From Pseudolabrys sp. (GTDB taxonomy: Bacteria > Pseudomonadota > Alphaproteobacteria > Rhizobiales > Xanthobacteraceae), in assembly GCA_026125895.1 (NCBI GenBank), contig JAHCKG010000003.1, forward strand, positions 62,001 to 126,000: a stretch of DNA of 64,000 nucleotides, given 5' to 3'. Within the stretch, counting starts at the first letter, position 1. Each line of letters starts with the position of its first letter. Below, one piece after another: positions 58,493-64,000 of this stretch. Below the pieces are notes generated by a model, which worked only from the letters and a program-made list of their open reading frames with translations, searched no databases and had not been told where the DNA came from. A program made the translations under genes and the position numbers.

Positions 58493-60277
58493 ATGAACAT
58501 TGCAATGACGGCGATGCGCTGCGCCTTCATGGCGTCGGCCATGCTCGCTGCTGGTGCCTTCGTCCCTCTCCCGAGCGAGGCGAGCGAGCGCGAAACCACG
58601 CCTATTTCGGTGCCCGAGGCGCGCGCGCTGATGGGTTATCCGCCGTCGGCGGTGAACATGACACTTGCCGGGCTCGAAGGTCTCAAGGTGGCGATACTGG
58701 ACAACGGTTTTACCGGGATTGAAGAATGGCTCAAGGCCAATCCGAAAGAAGCCAAGATTACGAAAGTCATCAAGCTCAAGCCCGGCAACACCGGCACCCA
58801 CGGGTTCAAAGTGTACCGCACCGCCCGGCAGGTCCTTGGGGATGCCGAAATTTACATCTATGACCGCCTGCCTTTTGAGGGGAAAGAGGACGAATTGATT
58901 GCCGATATGAAGGCGCGTGGCATCCAGATCGTCAATGCGAGCTTCGGCACACGCCTGTTTCCTGTCAATCGCAACACACCGGCGGTAGAACGACAACTTG
59001 CCGGATTTCACCGCGCGGTGCGCAAAGAAGAACTGTTCATATTCTTCTCCGCCGGCAACGCAGGCGCGTTTGTGCATGACTTCGAAGCCAAAGCCCAAGG
59101 CTTCACCTACACAATCCCGGACCTGATGGTTCCGCGCCCAGACGGCAAGAGCAAAGTCCCCGACACTCTCCGGCTCATGCCGAGCGACGGCCGCATAAAA
59201 CTTTCGATCTACTGGGACCGGGAAGCCTATCCGGCCCCGCCGTTCGCAATCCAGGTCAGCCCGAAGGATGGCGGGTCGCTGGCTTACGTGGAAGGTGACG
59301 ACAAAAACCAGCGGCTCTGGGTTTTCGACAAGAGCGGCAACAAGACAGAAAAAGTGACTCGGCTGAACGGCTTCGGCTATCTCGAACTCGATCTGACCAA
59401 CCTGCCGGATGAAGAGGTTCATCTCATTCTGCGCCGGCTCGCCAGGGATGCCCCGCAGACCCCCATGCGGCTATACATTCACCAAGGGCACGTCGCAGGC
59501 CGTCTGAACGGCCGGGAAAGTGCCAATCTTGGTTCGGTTGCGGAAAACCCATTCATTGTCACAGTCGGAGCAATCTCTCGCAGCCGGGACGGCAAGGCTG
59601 CGCCGAGCCCGTTCTCGGGGTGGGGCACGACCCGGGAGGGCGGAATCATCCCGCACATTCACGGCCCCGGCCAGATCAACCTCGACGGCGAAGTCCTTAA
59701 CGGCACCTCCCTCTCTACCCCTTTTGTGGCGGCGATGCTGATCACAGCGAACGGCTATAATCCGAAGAACATCCTGGAGCGGGTCTCCGACCACAGCCGG
59801 CTGAGCCCGTCGGTGCCGGCCGAAGAGCGTTCGCGCTGGGGCATTCCGGACATGACCAAGCTGTTTCCAGCGAACCTGCGCCCTAACCTCGGGCCGACAA
59901 AGGTCGAAGACTGGTCGCATCGCCTCGACGACAAAGGTCTGCACGTCAGCAACACCTTCACGCGCTGCTGCATGGAGGGCATGACCTACAATCCGGTGAT
60001 CGAGCTCTACCGCCTGCGCGACGCCGGCGGAGGAAAGACCGCCGCGGAACGCGTCGTCGATCCGGCCACCAAGCGCGTGGTTCATGTCCTGCTGACAAAA
60101 CAGACCAACGGTAAGAACATCGAGAAGGAGCCCCTTTCCTTCACCATTCCGAAGGCCGCCCTGCCGACTGAGCCCGGGCGCTACCAGCTTCGTTTCGGCT
60201 TCTTCATGAAGGCATGGCGGAACACCGTTCCGCACCGGCCGCATGAAGGGGGCACTTATGAGTTTTCATTGAACTGA
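58493..60277 (+). CDS. Subtilisin-family (S8) serine protease
   Basis: A 594-residue exported protein. The start at 58493 has ribosome site AAGGA 8 bases upstream, and the product has a signal peptide (residues 1-30, ending near EASE). The catalytic triad is complete: D70 in KVAILDNGF, H103 in NTGTHGFKV and S406 in LNGTSLSTPFVAA. N189 in FFSAGNAGA stabilises the oxyanion. DNG replaces the usual DTG, a mild variation. An extra domain between 200 and 340 and a C-terminal beta-rich region of about 150 residues are unrecognised. With the FecR-like gene, it may act in the periplasm or at the surface. Confidence 0.9.
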   Translation: MNIAMTAMRCAFMASAMLAAGAFVPLPSEASERETTPISVPEARALMGYPPSAVNMTLAGLEGLKVAILDNGFTGIEEWLKANPKEAKITKVIKLKPGNTGTHGFKVYRTARQVLGDAEIYIYDRLPFEGKEDELIADMKARGIQIVNASFGTRLFPVNRNTPAVERQLAGFHRAVRKEELFIFFSAGNAGAFVHDFEAKAQGFTYTIPDLMVPRPDGKSKVPDTLRLMPSDGRIKLSIYWDREAYPAPPFAIQVSPKDGGSLAYVEGDDKNQRLWVFDKSGNKTEKVTRLNGFGYLELDLTNLPDEEVHLILRRLARDAPQTPMRLYIHQGHVAGRLNGRESANLGSVAENPFIVTVGAISRSRDGKAAPSPFSGWGTTREGGIIPHIHGPGQINLDGEVLNGTSLSTPFVAAMLITANGYNPKNILERVSDHSRLSPSVPAEERSRWGIPDMTKLFPANLRPNLGPTKVEDWSHRLDDKGLHVSNTFTRCCMEGMTYNPVIELYRLRDAGGGKTAAERVVDPATKRVVHVLLTKQTNGKNIEKEPLSFTIPKAALPTEPGRYQLRFGFFMKAWRNTVPHRPHEGGTYEFSLN

Positions 60278-60410
60278 GAGCGTCCGGCCGGAATGGCGGA
60301 AAGGATTTCGCCATGCGGACTGTGCGGGAGTTTATGCAAGAACCAGATCCGGGTTCGGCCACGGAGAGTTGAATCAAAAAAGGCATGATTGGGCTCCCGG
60401 TGAATGACCG

Positions 60411-61247
60411 ATGAGAAAGTCGATACGGGTGATGCTAGCCGCCGTGCTGCTCGCGGCAACAGTTTCAGTGACCGCGCTCGCGCAGCCGGCCGCGACGCTG
60501 CACGAGGCGATCCGCAAGCACGATGTCGGCCGGGTGACCGACCTGCTGCGGGCCGGCGCCGCTGCCGATCCGGCCCACAATGAAGACGGCACCTCGCCGC
60601 TGGAGGCGGCCTGCGAGACCGCGGCGGAGATCGGCCTCTCGCCGGGGCGGACCGAGATGCAGCGGCTGGACGCCCTTGCCGAGGTCGAGGCAATCGTCAC
60701 GCTGCTTCTTGAACATAAGGCCGACCCTGACGCCGACGTGGCACGCAAGACCCATTCCGCAAACGGCGGGCAGACGCCGCTGCATGCCGGGCTGCTGTTC
60801 GATCAGTGCGTCCGCAATCTGCTCGAAGCCGGCGCCAACCCCAACCTGCGCATGACCACCGATCGCTGGGGCGCCGGGCGCTCCCCTACGGTGCTGCAAT
60901 ACGGTATCGGCGAGATCGAAACCCTCGATCAAGTCATCGGGCTGCGCAAGCTGATCGCCGCCGGCGCGGACCTGCGCGCCGCGCACCACGAACACAAATC
61001 GCTCAAGCGCCTGTTGGTCGAGTCGCTTGAGATGCAATTGCAGCACTTCGTCTGCCGCAAGGCGGTGGGACTTCGCGGGCCGTCCGAGAGCGGCGACTGG
61101 GCGGCTTTCCGGATCGAAGCCTATGACGTGCTGCACATGACCGGGCTTGCCGATCCGCAGGCCGACCGCGACATGGTGGTGGCGATCGGCCGGATACTGG
61201 ATCGCCTGCCCGCTTTGCGCGACCGCATCACCGCCCCGCGGAGGTGA
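60411..61247 (+). CDS. Secreted ankyrin-repeat protein
   Basis: A 278-residue product with a signal peptide (MRKSIRVMLAAVLLAATVSV...ALAQ). It then has ankyrin-like units: LHEAIRKHDVGRVTDLLRAG, TSPLEAACETAA, VTLLLEHKADPDAD, QTPLHAGLLFDQCVRNLLEA and LRKLIAAGADLRAAHHEHKS. About four to five repeats are seen, followed by a helical region of about 80 residues. Ankyrin proteins mediate protein contacts. It lies 133 bp after the protease gene, a gap without a T-rich terminator, so it may share its transcript. Confidence 0.8.
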   Translation: MRKSIRVMLAAVLLAATVSVTALAQPAATLHEAIRKHDVGRVTDLLRAGAAADPAHNEDGTSPLEAACETAAEIGLSPGRTEMQRLDALAEVEAIVTLLLEHKADPDADVARKTHSANGGQTPLHAGLLFDQCVRNLLEAGANPNLRMTTDRWGAGRSPTVLQYGIGEIETLDQVIGLRKLIAAGADLRAAHHEHKSLKRLLVESLEMQLQHFVCRKAVGLRGPSESGDWAAFRIEAYDVLHMTGLADPQADRDMVVAIGRILDRLPALRDRITAPRR

Positions 61248-61276
61248 TGCCAGGCAGCCGCGTGAGCCAGCCCGGA

Positions 61277-61714
61277 CTATCCCCGCCGTCGTGCGTGGTA
61301 CGACACGACGCGCAAGGCCATCCCGTAAGCTACGGTAACGATCGCGGCGACGGTACCGGCCACGAGCAGAACGAGCGGCAGGATCAATATGCCCAGCCGC
61401 AGCGTGGACTCGGCGCTGGCGCCGAAGGCGAAAAGCACCATGAGCGCCGCCGGCGCCACCGTGGCATAGCCCGTCGCCGCGAGCCGCAGGATCGACGGAT
61501 CGCGGCGGCCGACGATCAGCAGCCAGACCAGGAACGCGAAGGCCATCGTCGGCGGTCCGATCATGTCGAAGTTGTTGTCGCCCTTCGCGGACTCCACCAG
61601 CCAGATCACGGCACCGTAGACCACGGCGTGGCCGGCGGCGAATGCCAGCATCAGCGCGACGTCCCGCACGGTCCATGGTAGCCCGGTGGCGCGGTCAGCG
61701 TTTTGGACCGGCAT
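61277..61714 (-). CDS. Small membrane protein, unknown
   Basis: A 145-residue product with four predicted membrane helices (VALMLAFAAGHAVVYGAVIW, TMAFAFLVWLLIV, ATGYATVAPAALMVLFAFGA, LGILILPLVLLVAGTVAAIV). Loops are short and the C-terminus is basic. No family is recognised. It lies 25 bp downstream of the larger membrane-protein gene on the same strand and may form a complex with it. Confidence 0.6.
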   Translation of the reverse strand: MPVQNADRATGLPWTVRDVALMLAFAAGHAVVYGAVIWLVESAKGDNNFDMIGPPTMAFAFLVWLLIVGRRDPSILRLAATGYATVAPAALMVLFAFGASAESTLRLGILILPLVLLVAGTVAAIVTVAYGMALRVVSYHARRRG

Positions 61715-61739
61715 GGTTGAACGCTCCGTGTTGGACGGA

Positions 61740-62900
61740 TCAGCCCGGCACCAGGACGGTCACGATATGGCTGACCCATTCGTTGATCGGATCAAGCGTC
61801 ATGATCGCGTAGAGACCGTAGATTCCCCAGGCCACCATGCCCACGAACACAAAATCAAGCAGTGCCCCGAACGTCCCGCGCGCCGTCATGAACAGCGCAA
61901 CCAGCATTCCGATCAAAAGTTGGTGGGGGATAAGGTCGGTGACGCGATAGCCAATCACCTCAAGCGCGGAGACGCCAAGGAGAAGTGCGGACATCCCCAG
62001 GAGGCCGGTCGCCATCAAGATCGCCGTCATCGACCAGCCATCGGTATCCGCGATCTGGCTTGCGGCCACCGCCGGCGGCCGGCCGGCGGCGACAAGCGCC
62101 GTCCTGTGGATTCGAACCGTCCGGTAGAGCAAGGCAAAGCCCATCGCTGTCGTGAACGTGAGGAGCCACAGCAGAGCGAGCGACAACGACGCGGTGCCGC
62201 GCGATCCGAGCGGGTTGAGGTCCGAAATTGATAGCGCGGATTGCCCAAAGGCTAGACCCGCGATGGCGGTCGCGATGGCCGCACTTACGGCGGCCGAGAC
62301 GCCGGTATCCACGGTCTCACCGCTGAGGGTGGCGCGCATTGGGAAGCGCTCTGTCGGTGCCTGACGCCTGCCTTCGAGCAGAATAAGGGCCGGAAGGCCA
62401 CTGAGGAAAGCAGGCAGCATGATCGTGGTATCGTTACCCGTTGCCTGGTGCCAGACGAAGCTCCAACCCAGAATCGCAAAGCCGGCGGCCAGTCCGATCA
62501 GGCTGTAGGATGCGCGCACAGGGATCGCGTTATAACGCAGGACCAGAATTTGAACCGCGCCAGCCGCCAAGCCCGCGAGGGCGTACAAAACCACGATCGC
62601 GGACAATGCGGCCTTGCTGGATGCCAGCGTCGGTGTGGCCGAAACCCATGATACCAAACCGGTCCGGAACGGCATGGCCGCCAGCACAATCAACCAGAGC
62701 GCGGCGAACCAGATCAGGAAGGCCCCAAGCGCGATGATTGTAGGGCTGCGGAGAGGCCGTTCGGCGTGTGCTGCCGGTATGTAGGCGGTCAACAGGACCA
62801 GCAGGATCATCGCCAGGCCGATGCCAAGCTCGGGCTCGAAGAACCATCCGAGCAGGGCTCCGAATCCGGGCCATAGGATGAGCTTTTTTCGGTGTGACAT
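61740..62900 (-). CDS. Multi-pass membrane protein, unknown
   Basis: A 386-residue product from ATG 62900, with an AGGTG ribosome site 8 bases upstream; a GTG at 62909 is the alternative. It has about nine to ten hydrophobic helices (for example PGFGALLGWFFEPELGIGLA, LIVLAAMPFRTG, ALAGLAAGAVQILVLRY, LSLALLWLLTFTTAMGFALL) and short loops. No motif for a known transporter or enzyme is recognised. It is paired with the downstream small membrane gene and faces the sensor kinase divergently with 150 bp between them. Confidence 0.6.
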   Translation of the reverse strand: MSHRKKLILWPGFGALLGWFFEPELGIGLAMILLVLLTAYIPAAHAERPLRSPTIIALGAFLIWFAALWLIVLAAMPFRTGLVSWVSATPTLASSKAALSAIVVLYALAGLAAGAVQILVLRYNAIPVRASYSLIGLAAGFAILGWSFVWHQATGNDTTIMLPAFLSGLPALILLEGRRQAPTERFPMRATLSGETVDTGVSAAVSAAIATAIAGLAFGQSALSISDLNPLGSRGTASLSLALLWLLTFTTAMGFALLYRTVRIHRTALVAAGRPPAVAASQIADTDGWSMTAILMATGLLGMSALLLGVSALEVIGYRVTDLIPHQLLIGMLVALFMTARGTFGALLDFVFVGMVAWGIYGLYAIMTLDPINEWVSHIVTVLVPG

Positions 62901-63050
62901 GGACGACACCTAGCCGGGTTCGCTTTGCCGGGACAACTAGGTCGGACGAGCTAGTTGCCGCGGGGGGGCCGAGACTTCATTCTGCGGGGTCAGGAGCGGG
63001 CTGGATAGCTCGGACCTCGATGATTGCACCGAAAAACGGCGCGGGCTCTT

Positions 63051-64000
63051 ATGAAAGCGGACAACATCGACGCCGCCGCAGACTGGCGTCTCGATTATCT
63101 GTTCTCGACTGGGGCATCGAGCTGGCTCATCCACCTCGGCGTCATCACGCTAACATTCGTCGTCCTGAACGAAAGCGGTTCGGCCTCCTGGGGACAGGGC
63201 TGGGGGGCGGCATGGTTCGCGGTCATGCTGACACTGAGCCTTGTGCTGGCCGGGCTCAGCCTGGCCTATGTTCGCAAATGGCTGCCACCCGTGCGGGCGC
63301 GATGGTTCGGTGCCGGTCATTCCGTAGTGACCGCGTTGACCGGGCTGACCTGGGGGGGCGGCGCGATTGCCTGTGCGGTGACCGGCAGCTTTCAGACCGT
63401 GGTGATCTATACACTGGTGCTGGGCGGGACCGCGCTCGGCGCGGTCAGCTCCCAGCACGCCTGGCTGCGAAGCTGCATGTTGTCTGTCTGGACCTCGGTG
63501 CCGCTCCTGGCGCTCGCCTTCGTCATTTACGGCCGCGACCTTCAGTCGACGGCGATGGCGGGCATGATCCTGCTGTTCGGCGCAACGCTGACGATCCTTG
63601 CTTTGCGGATGCACCGGTTTCTCGCGGCCAACGTCGCGATGGCGCATGATCTGGCCCGCAAGAACCGGGAGCTTTCGGCGACTACCGAGCAGCTTCGGGA
63701 GGCGCACGACGCCAAGCTGCGCTTCCTTGCGCAGGCCAGTCACGACCTGCGGCAGCCGATCCATGCCATCGGCCTGTTTATCGAGTGTCTCAAGGGATTG
63801 TGCACCGGGCGCGAGGGCAAGGAAATCCTGAGCAACGTGGACCGTTCACTGGATTCCCTGTCCCGCCTGTGCCGTTCGCTACTCGACCTGTCCGCCATCG
63901 ATGTCGGGCAGGTGCGGCCAAACCCGGTCGATACGGCGCTTGAGGATGTCATCGGCGACGTGGTGCGGCAGGCGCAGGAAACCGCCAGAGCGCAATCGGT
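63051..64000 (+). CDS. Membrane sensor histidine kinase, 5' part
   Basis: The gene continues past the window end; 316 residues are visible. The N-terminal half has about six membrane segments (LIHLGVITLTFVVLNE, WFAVMLTLSLVLAGLSLAYV, GHSVVTALTGLTWGGGAIAC, and others). A linker helix with REAHDAKLRFLAQASHDLRQ leads to the H-box ASHDLRQPIHAIGLFIECLK, whose histidine is the phosphorylation site. The ASHDLRQP form is typical of hybrid kinases of the PAS/5TM family that have a C-terminal receiver. The ATPase domain lies beyond the window. Confidence 0.85.
   Translation, partial: MKADNIDAAADWRLDYLFSTGASSWLIHLGVITLTFVVLNESGSASWGQGWGAAWFAVMLTLSLVLAGLSLAYVRKWLPPVRARWFGAGHSVVTALTGLTWGGGAIACAVTGSFQTVVIYTLVLGGTALGAVSSQHAWLRSCMLSVWTSVPLLALAFVIYGRDLQSTAMAGMILLFGATLTILALRMHRFLAANVAMAHDLARKNRELSATTEQLREAHDAKLRFLAQASHDLRQPIHAIGLFIECLKGLCTGREGKEILSNVDRSLDSLSRLCRSLLDLSAIDVGQVRPNPVDTALEDVIGDVVRQAQETARAQS

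Overview
The window looks like the chromosome of a GC-rich alphaproteobacterium, probably Hyphomicrobiales (Bradyrhizobiaceae/Xanthobacteraceae-like). The basis is the codon usage, a lysine/alanine-tailed ribosomal protein L21 followed by L27 and a GNAT gene, Liv-type transport, and several family III CoA-transferases. No rRNA gene or CRISPR array was seen. The genus is inference.

Region 1 (1-5664) is core chromosome: the end of a DMT exporter, RidA, a PaiB-like FMN protein, a GNAT enzyme, rpmA and rplU with a readable promoter and terminator, a KdpE response regulator, a short KdpD-type kinase without the usual N-terminal domains, and tRNA-Ser(CGA).

Region 2 (5665-18810) is a 13.1 kb integrated island. 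It sits in the 3' end of tRNA-Ser, bounded by an exact 18 bp direct repeat, with a P4-type tyrosine integrase and an AlpA-like HTH gene at the far end. One arm carries short cassettes: ribbon-helix-helix proteins, a DGQHR-domain protein translationally coupled to a GIY-YIG protein, an endonuclease VII-like HNH protein, and a possible PD-(D/E)XK protein. The middle holds four copies of a TGTANTACA palindrome and a family of long inverted repeats. The other arm is a mostly unrecognised leftward gene run headed by the AlpA-like gene and two cysteine zinc-ribbon proteins.

Region 3 (18811-27411) looks like a second mobile segment in tandem. It has a 660-residue tyrosine recombinase, a 1469-residue P-loop STAND/NACHT-like protein ending in a PD-(D/E)XK nuclease motif, a small disordered protein and a three-helix membrane protein. 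This is the best candidate for an undescribed defence system.

Region 4 (27412-50650) is a catabolic island for an acid handled as CoA thioesters. A leftward set holds a crotonase, an FadH-like reductase, a Liv-type ABC transporter (substrate-binding protein, fused permease-ATPase, permease, separate ATPase), a zinc alcohol dehydrogenase and a GH88/105-like protein. A rightward set holds three CoA-transferases, two acyl-CoA dehydrogenases, a CoA ligase, an aldehyde dehydrogenase, a ThDP enzyme and a hydratase. A MocR-type regulator lies in the middle, and matching palindromic motifs occur at both divergent promoters. The substrate cannot be read from sequence.

Region 5 (50882-56620) has a compact leftward operon: GIY-YIG/DUF4357-like protein, small protein, metallophosphoesterase, and a soluble FtsH-like AAA+ metalloprotease. 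It is followed by a decayed TonB-dependent receptor. Region 6 (56782-64000) has exported proteins (a small secreted protein, a FecR-like protein, a subtilisin-family protease, an ankyrin protein), two membrane proteins and a truncated sensor kinase.
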